Source: CAXRGH01 sp964230195 (GTDB taxonomy: Bacteria; Pseudomonadota; Gammaproteobacteria; Enterobacterales; Alteromonadaceae). Taken from it: 31,848 nt of DNA. The stretch covers positions 1 to 31,848 of the forward strand of contig CAXRGH010000233.1 of NCBI GenBank assembly GCA_964230195.1. The letters run 5' to 3'. Below the pieces are notes generated by a model. It did not search any database. It was not told the origin of the DNA and saw nothing but the letters and a program-made list of their open reading frames with translations. Both the position numbers and the translations under genes were made by a program. Shown here piece after piece: positions 1 to 8,291 of the stretch (position 1 is the first letter of the stretch; each line of letters begins with the position of its first letter).

Positions 1-3000
1 GCTTTGATTCGCTGCTGCATCTTCGATCCAATAAATGAAATCGTAGGTGGCATGATAAACTTGAGTCCCCGATGCTTCACCACCCAGAGCTAAACGGTAG
101 CTTGGGTTTTTCTGATACACAGTCACCGATTGGTCACCCAATTCAGTGACAAGCGCATCAACGAGTTCTTGTGAAAGTCCGTAATCAACAAGGTTGCTGT
201 AGGCGATATCTCTAGTTGTTGGCTCTGGATTATCATAAGTAATCACCAGTTCACCATCAGCCGAAAGTTCCCACGACAATGCATCCACGTATTGATTCAT
301 TACATGCGTTGCTGAGCCGTCAAGATTTAATTCAGTCAATCGGTTCCAGTAATTGGTATCAATGTCAGGATTTGAAACCGCTGAAGGATTAACTGTCACG
401 AATTGAACTCGCTCAGCATCACTAAACAAAGCTTCAACTGTGATAGGTTGAATGTCACCAAGCAATGGCTCTAGGTCATTGAGGTCAGCATTGGCACCGA
501 CGCCGTCTTTATCGGCATCGACTGATTCATTGGAGTCTAACGGGAACGCGTCATCCGTATCGGCAACGTTGTCGCCGTCATCGTCAGTATCTGCATTATT
601 TCCAATAGAGTCGTTATCTGTATCTGTCGTTTCAGTTGAATCTAATGGGAAAGCATCATCAACATCTGCTACACCATCATTATCATCATCAGTATCTGCA
701 TTGTTGCCAATTGAGTCGTTATCAGTATCAAACGCCTCTGTTTCATCGAGCGGGTAAAGATCGTCTACATCGGCAACATTATCGCCATCATCGTCAGTGT
801 CAGCGTTATTACCGATGTTGTCGCCATCTGTGTCAATTGTTTCGGTTGAATCTAACGGGAAAGCATCATCAACATCCGCTACGCCATCATTATCATCGTC
901 AGTATCGGCATTGTTACCAATTGAGTCGTTATCAGTATCAAACGCCTCTGTTTCATCGAGCGGGTACAGATCGTCTACATCGGCAACATTATCGCCATCA
1001 TCGTCAGTGTCAGCGTTATTGCCGATGTTGTCGCCATCTGTGTCAATTGTTTCAGTTGAATCTAACGGGAAGGCATCGTCAACATCCGCTACGCCATCAT
1101 TATCATCGTCAGTATCGGCATTGTTACCAATTGAGTCGTTATCAGTATCAAATGCCTCTGTTTCATCGAGCGGGTAAAGATCGTCAACATCGGCAACACT
1201 ATCTCCATCATCGTCAGTGTCTGCGTTATTACCGATGTTGTCGCCGTCGGTATCAATTGATTCGGTGCTATCTAGCGGGAAAACATCTAATGCATCGATA
1301 ACATTATCATTATCGTCATCCGTATCCTCGTTATTACCAACACCATCGTTATCGGTATCCAACCACTCTGCACTATTTAATGGGAAGGCGTCTTCCTCAT
1401 CACTTACGCCGTCGTTGTCATCGTCAGAATCTAATGCGTCAGCGGTTCCGTCATTGTCACTATCAACGTAAGGGATACCTGGCACATCTGGATTATTGTC
1501 ATCGTCGTCTTGTTCACTTGGCCAACCATCATTGTCTTGATCGGTAGCGCTCTGACGTGTTGCATCCGTTGGGAAGTCATCCGCTATGTCTTCAACACCG
1601 TCATTATCGTCATCAAGATCACAAGCATCGCCTTTGGCGTCATCGTCGCTGTTCAGTTGCAGTGGATTTGCGATCACCGCACAATTATCAGTGCTATTAC
1701 CAATACCATCCAAGTCCGAATCAAACTGCTCTGATGCATCTAATGGAAGTGCATCAACACCGTCCATTGCGCCATCACTATCACTATCAATTGACAAAGG
1801 ATTGGTACCTAACTCTAGTTCTAGAGTGTCATCAATGCCGTCATTATCGTCATCTGTATCACGATTATTACCGACACCATCACCATCTGTGTCTAGTGTT
1901 TCAGTTGCCAAGTATGGGAACGCGTCATCACTGTTTTCAACGCCATCACCATCAATATCGGTATCAGTGTTGTCGCCAACATCATCGTTATCAAGATCTG
2001 ATGTTTCTGAAGCATCTAGTGGAAATGCATCATCAACATCCGCAACGCCATCATTATCATCGTCCGAATCAGGATTTGTGCCGCCTGAATTAGCTAAACC
2101 GTCGTTATCAGTGTCGACAAAATCTTCGGAAGGAATCGCAGGGTCTTCATCGTTAGGGTCCTGTGCTGATGACCAACCATCTTCATCTTTATCTTCAGCG
2201 TTGGATAGCGAACCATCTAATGGGAAATCATCATCAATATCCGCTACACCATCACCATCATCATCTTCATCAGCATTGTTACCAATGCCATCTTCGTCAG
2301 TATCTTCGAATTCCAATGCATTTTTTGGAAATGCATCATTCTCATCAGAAACACCGTCATTGTCATCATCTGAATCACTCAGTAAATCGTCAATAACACC
2401 GGTCCGCGCGCCATCTGCTAATACGTAAACGATATCGGGAATGCCATCAGCATCAGTGTCAGCATCCGCACTGGCGTCGGTTGGGAAGGCATCAGCGGTA
2501 TTTAACACACCATCATTATCCATATCTGCAGACGTCATGGCAGGTTTCACAGAAATGACAACGTCGCCATTATTGATACTGGAAACATCAATATCAGTGT
2601 TACCCGTTTGTGCTATTTCATCAACAATAAGGGTTTGGATGTCAGCAACGGTTCTACCACTATCATCATTTGGTATGGGTAAGGTTGAGGGATCTTGCGC
2701 GAGTACGTCTAGGGCACCCTCTACATATCCGAGTTCATTTTCTTCCTCACTGCCTGCGATTTTCCCGTCGATTTCGCCGTCCGATAAATCACTCGCTAAT
2801 CCTGAGAGGATGTCGTCTGTTGATGATTCACCAGTAGCCAGTTGATCCATTTGATAAACCACTGCAGAGACTGCCTCAATAGCACTACGATAAGCTGTAG
2901 TTGCTGATTGTCCAGTCGCGTCAGTTGCGGAACCATCTAAAATAGGGGCAACTTCATAAATATTGACGGAATTATCCAAACCAAAACCCAAGGTAGATTT

Positions 3001-3618
3001 AACTTGAGTTTGAGCAACATCCAACGCTGAAATGAACTCTTCAACTGTTACAGTACCATCACTATTACCTTGATACGGTGAAGTATTGCTATCCGCATTA
3101 TCCATCACCAAATTTGAGGCCATTGTGGTTAGCGGGCTACCATAAACCGACAATCCAGCGGCAAGTTGCTCTGCAGTCACTATGGTTGATAAGGTTTTGA
3201 TGACAGGCATCTTACCTGTCGTCAAATCTGTAGTTCCTTCAACCGCAGTAAATTCAAAATGATAAGCGACATCTGGAGCGACAATCGCTAAGTCCACCAG
3301 CTGAGCGGATGCATCTGTGGTTGTTGTGGCAACAACTTCACCCATTAACTGTGGTTGAGATAAATCAATATTTGTCACAGTGACTTGAGCAAAGGCCATT
3401 GGGCCTTTAATACCGCCACCAACAACGTCTAAGGTAGGTTCAGAACTATCCGTCGAATCATCAGTTGAATTGTCTGTGCCGGTATTGTCTGTTCCAGTAT
3501 TATCAGTAACATCGGAGGTGATTTTGTCGTCATCGTCTGACAACAGGTCACAGGCTGAAAGGTTAAAAACAAGAATGGATGCCAACGCGTGGCGAACGAT
3601 GAGATTGAAAGATTTCAA
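1..3618 (-). CDS. Large thrombospondin type 3 repeat lipoprotein, 3' end outside the window
   Basis: The frame is open for 1206 codons without a stop and runs off the window edge. I start it at a TTG (3618-3616) because AAGGAGG lies 5 nt upstream and no ATG precedes the lipobox. Residues 1-23 form a lipoprotein signal ending L20-S-A-C23, followed by an acidic Asp/Thr/Ser linker. Then comes a domain beginning GGGIKGPMAFA, a type I associate with Marinobacter- and Saccharospirillum-like surface lipoproteins. From about residue 365 to 1045 there are about 19 units of 35 residues, with cores such as DTDGDNIGNNADTDDDGD and a FPLD linker. These are thrombospondin type 3-like Ca2+-binding repeats. 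The last 160 codons (480-1) are non-repetitive and carry a new domain that is cut off. An exported, Ca2+-stabilised surface protein is likely; its role (adhesion, matrix or scaffold) is inference. Confidence 0.88.
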   Translation of the reverse strand, partial: MKSFNLIVRHALASILVFNLSACDLLSDDDDKITSDVTDNTGTDNTGTDNSTDDSTDSSEPTLDVVGGGIKGPMAFAQVTVTNIDLSQPQLMGEVVATTTTDASAQLVDLAIVAPDVAYHFEFTAVEGTTDLTTGKMPVIKTLSTIVTAEQLAAGLSVYGSPLTTMASNLVMDNADSNTSPYQGNSDGTVTVEEFISALDVAQTQVKSTLGFGLDNSVNIYEVAPILDGSATDATGQSATTAYRSAIEAVSAVVYQMDQLATGESSTDDILSGLASDLSDGEIDGKIAGSEEENELGYVEGALDVLAQDPSTLPIPNDDSGRTVADIQTLIVDEIAQTGNTDIDVSSINNGDVVISVKPAMTSADMDNDGVLNTADAFPTDASADADTDADGIPDIVYVLADGARTGVIDDLLSDSDDDNDGVSDENDAFPKNALEFEDTDEDGIGNNADEDDDGDGVADIDDDFPLDGSLSNAEDKDEDGWSSAQDPNDEDPAIPSEDFVDTDNDGLANSGGTNPDSDDDNDGVADVDDAFPLDASETSDLDNDDVGDNTDTDIDGDGVENSDDAFPYLATETLDTDGDGVGNNRDTDDDNDGIDDTLELELGTNPLSIDSDSDGAMDGVDALPLDASEQFDSDLDGIGNSTDNCAVIANPLQLNSDDDAKGDACDLDDDNDGVEDIADDFPTDATRQSATDQDNDGWPSEQDDDDNNPDVPGIPYVDSDNDGTADALDSDDDNDGVSDEEDAFPLNSAEWLDTDNDGVGNNEDTDDDNDNVIDALDVFPLDSTESIDTDGDNIGNNADTDDDGDSVADVDDLYPLDETEAFDTDNDSIGNNADTDDDNDGVADVDDAFPLDSTETIDTDGDNIGNNADTDDDGDNVADVDDLYPLDETEAFDTDNDSIGNNADTDDDNDGVADVDDAFPLDSTETIDTDGDNIGNNADTDDDGDNVADVDDLYPLDETEAFDTDNDSIGNNADTDDDNDGVADVDDAFPLDSTETTDTDNDSIGNNADTDDDGDNVADTDDAFPLDSNESVDADKDGVGANADLNDLEPLLGDIQPITVEALFSDAERVQFVTVNPSAVSNPDIDTNYWNRLTELNLDGSATHVMNQYVDALSWELSADGELVITYDNPEPTTRDIAYSNLVDYGLSQELVDALVTELGDQSVTVYQKNPSYRLALGGEASGTQVYHATYDFIYWIEDAAANQS
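600..1260 (-). repeat. Tandem 210-bp near-identical repeats inside the TSP3 gene
   Basis: The motif ending ttgagtcgttatcagtatca recurs with its gtcgtt at 715, 925 and 1135, exactly 210 bp apart. Each 210-bp unit encodes 70 residues, that is two alternating 35-residue TSP3 units (linkers FPLDSTE and YPLDETE). The units differ at only a few positions, while flanking repeats (1260-2500) have the same 105-bp period but are clearly diverged. This points to recent duplication or gene conversion within the array. Period lengths that are multiples of three keep the reading frame. Confidence 0.85.
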
Positions 3619-3951
3619 TACTCCCTCCTTGGTCAATTATATTGCGACTTCCTAACTGCAATTTTTTTATGAGTATTTGTGATTATTTTTTGCACAAAAA
3701 CTATCACACAGATAAAAAAACATGTCAAATAATTACCAACATCTTGTTACAAATCTCACACCTCAGCAGATGGATATATAAAAGATAACAATTTCAATAA
3801 TTTATGTTTTAAATGATTATTTACTGGACATGATGGAAGATTACCATTTGCAACAAAATGTATAATTAATTACTGTTATAGGAGGTACTCGGCGCACGAG
3901 TGTTGCTGTTACCTGGTTTCAAAAATAATCATAAAAAAAGGAACTTTGTCC
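3619..3951. other. AT-rich divergent intergenic region
   Basis: This 333-bp gap separates the minus-strand TSP3 lipoprotein gene from the plus-strand 44-codon ORF. It is strongly AT-rich and must hold the promoter of the TSP3 gene. Near its right end is aggaggt (3880-3886), which resembles a ribosome binding site but has no well-placed start. It is followed at once by a short perfect inverted repeat, ACTCG (3887-3891) with CGAGT (3897-3901). I found no convincing -35/-10 pair, although a TATAAT occurs at 3861-3866. No further gene is seen. Confidence 0.5.
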
Positions 3952-4086
3952 ATGGATGCACAAGACTTGATTGCGCAAGTAGAGCAGCAAATACGATCCG
4001 TGTTAATCTCGAGCAAGCTCTCTCCACAACAACAATCGTTCTTCATGGCTGCGTTTTTTCATGGTCTCGAATTAAACGATAGATAA
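3952..4086 (+). CDS. Unrecognised 44-residue small protein
   Basis: ATG at 3952 is preceded by AAGGA at 9 nt spacing and gives 44 codons to a TAA at 4084-4086. The product starts MDAQDLIAQVEQQIRSVL, has a central LSPQQQSFF stretch and ends GLELNDR. It is probably helical and soluble, with no signal peptide and no cysteines. It lies 207 bp upstream of the COG0523 GTPase gene on the same strand. The LSPQQQ part faintly recalls N-termini of flavodoxin-type reductases, but this is not enough to assign a family. It could be a genuine small protein, a leader ORF or a remnant of a longer gene. An overlapping longer frame from 3900 lacks a good ribosome binding site. Confidence 0.4.
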   Translation: MDAQDLIAQVEQQIRSVLISSKLSPQQQSFFMAAFFHGLELNDR

Positions 4087-4293
4087 CAACAAAGATAATG
4101 TTTATGCCAGGTTCCAGCCAATTAATGCTTCTCACCATTATTTAAACATCAGGATCTAACACTGACGGTCCAGCGCTACCTTGAATAAGCAGATATTGAC
4201 CCTCAAAAACGATACGGTGTATCATTTGCAATAGTTTGTCCGAACGCGAGTGAACATTTCTTAATTGCTGGCGTTTCACTATGAGGTGCCATA

Positions 4294-5505
4294 ATGTCTA
4301 ACTCAAATTTATTGCCCGTTACTGTTTTGTCCGGTTTTCTCGGAGCGGGAAAGACAACCGTTTTGAATCACGTACTGAACAACAGGGACGGATTAAAAGT
4401 TGCGGTGATAGTTAACGATATGAGTGAAATCAATATTGACGCTGCCACCGTTAAAAATGAAATCAGCTTAAATCGCTCTGAAGAGAAGTTAGTTGAGATG
4501 AGCAATGGCTGCATTTGCTGTACTCTCAGAGAAGATCTGTTAATTGAAATTGAACGCCTTGCCAAAGCACAACAATATGATTACCTGCTGATTGAATCTA
4601 CCGGTATCTCAGAACCCTTGCCTGTTGCTGAAACCTTCACTTTTGCGGACGAAGACGGTGTTAGCCTCTCTCATCTGGCATCGCTTGATACTATGGTTAC
4701 TGTGGTGGATGCCTTTAACTTTTTGAAAGACTATGACGAGGCCAAAAGCCTGCAAGAAGTTGGTGAATCTCTTGGTGAGGAAGATGAGCGCAGCGTGGCG
4801 GATCTATTGGTAGAACAAGTGGAATTTGCAGACGTGCTGTTGATTAGTAAAACGGATCTCGTCTCAGAAAACGAATTAACGCGATTAAAAAGCATTCTTA
4901 AAACGTTGAATACCGAAGCTACTCAACTCGCCATTGAGAATGGCAATGTACCTGTAAAAGCGATCCTTGGGACCGGCTTGTTTGATTTTGCAAAAGCACA
5001 ACAAGCACCAGGATGGCTCAAAGAATTGCGTGGTGAACATGTGCCAGAAACCGAAGAATTTGGCATTGGTAGCTTTGTGTATGAAGCGAGACGCCCTTTC
5101 CATCCTGAAAAATTTTATGATTTTCTCCATAGTAAAGACATCGCAGGAAAACTGATACGCTCAAAAGGATTTTTTTGGTTAGCTACTCGTCCTCAAATTG
5201 CCGGTAGTTGGAGTCAAGCTGGCGGTATGGCTCGTTATGGCGCGGCAGGCTTGTTTTGGAAAGCAATTCCCGAAACAGATTGGCCTGAAGATCCTGACTA
5301 TCTCAAGGCAATCAAGGAGCAATGGGTAGAGCCATTCGGAGATATGCGACAAGAACTTGTTTTTATTGGGCAGGGGCTTAACAAGGCAGATATTATTACA
5401 CGTCTTGATTCATGCTTGCTCACAGAAGACGATGTCCTCAAAGGTATTGAGTATTGGGCAACGCTAAATGACCCATTCCCATCATGGGAGCTGGATCATG
5501 AATAA
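4294..5505 (+). CDS. CobW/COG0523 family GTPase (ZigA-type metallochaperone)
   Basis: A G3E-family P-loop GTPase of 403 residues, expected to act in the cytoplasm in metal delivery, usually zinc under starvation. The P-loop is G14-FLGAGKTT. The family-defining metal-binding CxCC motif is C73-I-C75-C76, followed by TLRED. Also visible are ESTGISEP (switch/Walker B area) and SKTD in the NKxD position. The C-terminal third, from about residue 245 (the FVYEARRPFHPEKF segment onward), fits the CobW C-terminal domain of the longer ZigA-like subgroup. The start is ATG 4294 with GAGGTG upstream. It overlaps the DUF1826 remnant by 8 nt; DUF1826 genes commonly travel with this GTPase. Zur control is plausible for the family, but I could not identify a convincing Zur box upstream. 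Confidence 0.93.
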   Translation: MSNSNLLPVTVLSGFLGAGKTTVLNHVLNNRDGLKVAVIVNDMSEINIDAATVKNEISLNRSEEKLVEMSNGCICCTLREDLLIEIERLAKAQQYDYLLIESTGISEPLPVAETFTFADEDGVSLSHLASLDTMVTVVDAFNFLKDYDEAKSLQEVGESLGEEDERSVADLLVEQVEFADVLLISKTDLVSENELTRLKSILKTLNTEATQLAIENGNVPVKAILGTGLFDFAKAQQAPGWLKELRGEHVPETEEFGIGSFVYEARRPFHPEKFYDFLHSKDIAGKLIRSKGFFWLATRPQIAGSWSQAGGMARYGAAGLFWKAIPETDWPEDPDYLKAIKEQWVEPFGDMRQELVFIGQGLNKADIITRLDSCLLTEDDVLKGIEYWATLNDPFPSWELDHE

Positions 5506-5862
5506 AGATTTAACACTCACAGAGGCCTCATGGCAAAGCGGTGCCGAACCACTCATACTGAGCGACATTTTCCGTGATGGGATCAGTGTTGCTCTCTGGC
5601 AACGGAAGCCAATGCTGGAAGTCAGTGGCTACCGCAAGAAACGTTGCTTATGACTCCGAATGACAATGACCATTCAAAAATAGAAAGCACTAAGTCCGGT
5701 TTTTACTACCAGCAAGATAACATCCAGCAAATGAAAGTTAACGATGTTGGGTTGCTTAAAGATCAGGCTTGGGATGAAGCACAAGAATGTGCTGCACTGC
5801 ACCGCTCATGCCCTGTTGATGACAATGGCAAGCGTGTATTACTTACCCTTGTTCCAATGTAA
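5498..5862 (+). pseudogene. DUF1826 gene remnant (internal deletion and frameshift)
   Basis: The ATG at 5498 overlaps the end of the GTPase gene. The first frame reads 51 codons to TGA 5651-5653 and includes IFRDGISVALWQR, which resembles the N-terminal part of DUF1826 proteins. An ATG overlapping that stop (5650) opens a second frame of 70 codons ending at 5862. That product contains VGLLKDQAWDEAQE and LHRSCPVDDNGKRVLLTL, which resemble the conserved DUF1826 C-terminus (LLKG.AW then HRSP and R.LLTL). About 80-100 residues of the middle of a roughly 200-residue protein are missing and the halves are in different frames. It is most simply a decayed gene. Two coupled small proteins (ATGA overlap) are a less likely alternative. 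The assignment rests on remembered family features. Confidence 0.7.
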
Positions 5863-5895
5863 TCAGGGAAGATTGAGCCTATTAAAAATAGTTGG

Positions 5896-6189
5896 CTAAC
5901 GCCGCTTGCGGGTCGCGGTGCGTGTTGCAACATAAAACTCTGGCGGCTTGTTCTGAAGCCAGCGAATAAAATGCTGGATATCGGGATGGCTTTGCAGTGC
6001 TGAGATTGTGAAATACTGTTTAAGCAGTTGACGCTCTGTCAATAATGAATGGATTTTCTTGTGGCAAATCTTATGCAATACCACCACCTCTTTACCTTTG
6101 AATGTTTTCGGTATTAGATGGTGACGACTCCGTTGGCATGGCGATATAGGACGTCCACAGAGTGGGCAATCAGACAACAACTCAGACAT
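5896..6189 (-). CDS. Small HNH endonuclease family protein
   Basis: A 97-residue protein with a treble-clef HNH core. CPLC (C8, C11) forms one zinc knuckle, H23-H24 with LIPKT gives the catalytic histidine strand, and LHKICHKKIH (C42, H47) completes the fold. The C-terminus FIRWLQNKPPEFY is typical of the small stand-alone HNH proteins common in gammaproteobacteria, which are about 95-105 residues, so it appears full length. The substrate is unknown; nuclease activity is inferred from the family. It converges on the DUF1826 remnant. There is no good ribosome binding site before ATG 6189: the upstream sequence reads TTTTTGACAAATT, so expression may be weak or leaderless. It carries a basic C-terminal tail. 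Confidence 0.85.
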   Translation of the reverse strand: MSELLSDCPLCGRPISPCQRSRHHLIPKTFKGKEVVVLHKICHKKIHSLLTERQLLKQYFTISALQSHPDIQHFIRWLQNKPPEFYVATRTATRKRR

Positions 6190-6682
6190 AATTTGTCAAA
6201 AACACAAATTTCATAAAAATCGCGCTTCACACCGATAATACCGAATAGTGCTGTGTTACGTTATTAATAGCTACATTGGTTTAATTTCAACAAAACTTGG
6301 GATTGAAATAGTCTCAAAACGTTACTGACGATAGAGAAAAACTTCATTGAAAGATTCGGGGCTCGGAAAAATTCCTGACGCTATATATATCAGTTAGAGG
6401 CCCGTATAAGGTGAGGACCGTTTATTTTTTTGGCGTTTGACATTGATGTTTGTGCTTTGCAGTGGTGAGTAATCGCATCTACATTATGCTAAATGTGGAA
6501 AATAAAGAAGCTTTGTCCTTAACAATTGAAACAGTATTACACCGATATCTTTTTATAAAAAATCAATACCAACGATTTCCTCACAATGCTCGCTAAGAAC
6601 ATAGTAATCGCCATTTATTGTATTTACTATATTGTTGCTAGTGTTATGATTTACACAATATTTCTAAAAGGAGAATCAAATT
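6190..6682. other. 493-bp divergent intergenic region
   Basis: This AT-rich gap lies between the HNH gene (minus) and the lipoprotein operon (plus). Its right end holds the operon promoter candidate and ribosome binding site, annotated separately. The remaining 430 bp show no ORF with coding character, no tRNA and no strong hairpin that I could find. Degenerate remains of older genes cannot be excluded by eye. Confidence 0.5.
6623..6650 (+). promoter_or_regulatory. Sigma70-like promoter of the lipoprotein operon
   Basis: TTTACT (6623-6628) and TATGAT (6645-6650) are separated by 16 bp. The -10 matches 5 of 6 consensus positions and the -35 matches 4. The leader would be about 25 nt, ending in AAGGAG (6668-6673), 9 nt before ATG 6683. 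This is a prediction from consensus only. Confidence 0.45.
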
Positions 6683-7624
6683 ATGAAATGGAAAGTTGGG
6701 GCCATCATTGGATTATCATCTATGTTTATCGGGTGTGGTTCGACACCGAAAACGGTTGCCATACCGAATACAGTAAGTTCGCCAGCTATTGTCCAAGCCG
6801 AGACCGAGAAATCCCTTAAACGAGTAGTTGCTATTGCCCGGTTTTCGAATGAAACACGCCTCGGTAACAGTTTTCTAGTAGATGAACATTCTGATCGTGT
6901 TGGTAAACAAGCAACTGATATATTATCTGCGAGGCTAGTGGCCTCAGACAAGTTTATCATGTTAGAACGGGCCGATTTTAACAAGCTATCTACCGAATCA
7001 AATCTCACTGGTACATCACTTCAAGCGATTCCAGCTGACTACCTCATTGTCGGTTCGGTTTCCGAATTTGGTCGTAAGACGGAAAGTGATGTAGGTGTTT
7101 TTACTCGCTCAAAACGTCAAATAGCAACAGCAACGGTTAATATTCGTCTAGTTGATACTAAAACTGGCGAGATCATTTACTCTGGTGAAGGGTCTGGTGA
7201 TTCTACATCTGAGGCAAACACTACACTCGGTGTTGGTGGCCGCGCAGGCTACGATACAAGTCTAGACGATAAGGCATTGTCTGCTGCAATTTCTAGTATG
7301 GTCAATGAGGTTATAAATAATTTACTAGACAAGCCTTGGAGGGCTTATATTCTGAGTCAGCAGGATGGTAATTTTATACTTTCAGGCGGTGAATCACAGG
7401 GTATCAAAGCTGGTAGTAAATTTACTGCTTATAAAAAAGGAACAATGGTGAAAAATCCCCAAACTAATATGATGATTGAGATGCCAGGTCAAAAGGTGGG
7501 TACATTCGAAGTTATTATGACAAGCGGCAAGGGAAATAATGAGGTTTCGATTGCTTCATATAGTGGGGAAACGCTTCAAACTGATAATTTAAGTAACTAT
7601 TACGTACAGGAAGAAGAAAAATGA
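6683..7624 (+). CDS. CsgG/HfaB family lipoprotein
   Basis: A 313-residue outer-membrane-type lipoprotein. The signal ends F15-I-G-C18. Residues about 45-215 carry CsgG-family features: VVAIARFSNET, LSARLVASDKFIMLERADF, ADYLIVGSVSEFG, then ATATVNIRLVDTKTGEIIYSGEG. The family includes the curli secretion pore CsgG and related assembly lipoproteins. The last 95 residues form a separate beta-rich domain (ESQGIKAGSKFTAYKKG, VGTFEV) resembling C-terminal domains of FlgT-like proteins. CsgG itself lacks this extension. It is the first gene of a four-gene operon; its stop overlaps the next start by 4 nt. No curli subunit genes are nearby, so a pore or assembly role is inferred from the family rather than shown. 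Confidence 0.85.
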   Translation: MKWKVGAIIGLSSMFIGCGSTPKTVAIPNTVSSPAIVQAETEKSLKRVVAIARFSNETRLGNSFLVDEHSDRVGKQATDILSARLVASDKFIMLERADFNKLSTESNLTGTSLQAIPADYLIVGSVSEFGRKTESDVGVFTRSKRQIATATVNIRLVDTKTGEIIYSGEGSGDSTSEANTTLGVGGRAGYDTSLDDKALSAAISSMVNEVINNLLDKPWRAYILSQQDGNFILSGGESQGIKAGSKFTAYKKGTMVKNPQTNMMIEMPGQKVGTFEVIMTSGKGNNEVSIASYSGETLQTDNLSNYYVQEEEK

Positions 7625-7947
7625 GTATATCTAACATTAAAACGTTACTTTGCACCGCTTTAATTGTGTTACTTAGTGCATGCGGTTCGGTTTCAAATAC
7701 AACAAAGCAGGCAACTAATGCAGCTTACGTAAAGTTAGTTGGTTCACTTGAGGGGGTTTCAGTACAAATCGATAACGGTCAAAGAAGATCGTTATCAGAG
7801 CTATTTGGTGACATTGATGATGGTCTGGTTCGCCTTCAATTAGGCTCAGGCAATTACCAAATTAAATTGTATAAAAACGGTCAATTAGTGGTGAATCGCA
7901 AGATATTCCTTGCAACATCCGAACATGTGGAGATCAGAGTACCATGA
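7621..7947 (+). CDS. Small lipoprotein with PEGA-like beta fold
   Basis: A 108-residue lipoprotein with a clear lipobox, L18-S-A-C21. After a short Ser/Thr/Asn linker the protein is a compact beta-rich domain: VKLVGSLEGVSVQIDNG, then RLQLGSGNYQIKLYKNGQLV and a final strand ending VEIRVP. The pattern of an embedded 'value', a ligand-like turn and a G-x-Y-x-I-x-L-Y strand recalls PEGA-type carbohydrate- or peptidoglycan-associated domains. I do not recognise a specific family. It overlaps both neighbours by 4 nt (ATGA), so it is probably co-translated with the CsgG-like and DUF4810 proteins. A role as an accessory of that assembly is inference. Confidence 0.75.
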   Translation: MSISNIKTLLCTALIVLLSACGSVSNTTKQATNAAYVKLVGSLEGVSVQIDNGQRRSLSELFGDIDDGLVRLQLGSGNYQIKLYKNGQLVVNRKIFLATSEHVEIRVP

Positions 7948-8291
7948 AAATACTACTAACTTTATTCCTTGTATTGCTGTTTACAGGCTGTGCAACTACA
8001 AATAATTTGTATTACTGGGGCGATTATTCAAGCACGCTATATTCGCACAAAAAGGATATGACAGAAGCCTCGAGTGAGAAACACTTTTCTGAATTAAATG
8101 AGATTATTGAAAAATCTGCAAAGTACAATAAAAAGGTGCCACCAGGTATTTATACTGAGCTTGCATTACTACTCTCTAAAAAAGGTTCTACGGGGCAGTC
8201 ATTGACTTATCTTGAAAAAGAAAAAGAGCTCTATCCTGAGTCTTCCACTTTAATAAATCGTATGATCAAAAGCTTAAAGGAAAAAGAATGA
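7944..8291 (+). CDS. DUF4810 family lipoprotein
   Basis: A 115-residue lipoprotein. The signal ends F13-T-G-C16, and the mature start CATTNNLYYWGDYSSTLY is the hallmark of DUF4810. The rest is helical, with a TPR-like arrangement (LNEIIEKSAKYNKKVPPGIYTELA, then the SLTYLEKEKELYPES segment). DUF4810 proteins typically sit between a CsgG-like and a DUF799 lipoprotein gene, as here. The function is unknown; the conserved triad suggests a common outer membrane complex. Starts and stops overlap by 4 nt on both sides. Confidence 0.88.
   Translation: MKILLTLFLVLLFTGCATTNNLYYWGDYSSTLYSHKKDMTEASSEKHFSELNEIIEKSAKYNKKVPPGIYTELALLLSKKGSTGQSLTYLEKEKELYPESSTLINRMIKSLKEKE

Noticed and set aside
480..2500. 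Regularly spaced repeats that could suggest a CRISPR array
   Set aside because: The 105/210-bp period is in frame, the 'spacers' are themselves repeats, and all of it encodes TSP3 units. There are no cas genes.
452..2845. Several plus-strand Ser-rich or His/Tyr-rich frames of 74-280 codons
   Set aside because: They are antisense shadows of the TSP3 lipoprotein gene: the Asp-rich GAT/GAC repeats read backwards give Ser- and His-rich strings. No ribosome binding sites or families support them.
3848..3886. A Zur-type operator upstream of the COG0523 locus
   Set aside because: The region is AT-rich with a TAATTAATTA palindrome, but it does not fit the Zur consensus arms well enough.
3900..4082. 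60-codon frame overlapping the 44-residue ORF
   Set aside because: It starts at a GTG about 13 nt after the orphan AGGAGG, too far for good initiation, and has no coding signs. The ATG 3952 frame has a better-placed ribosome binding site.
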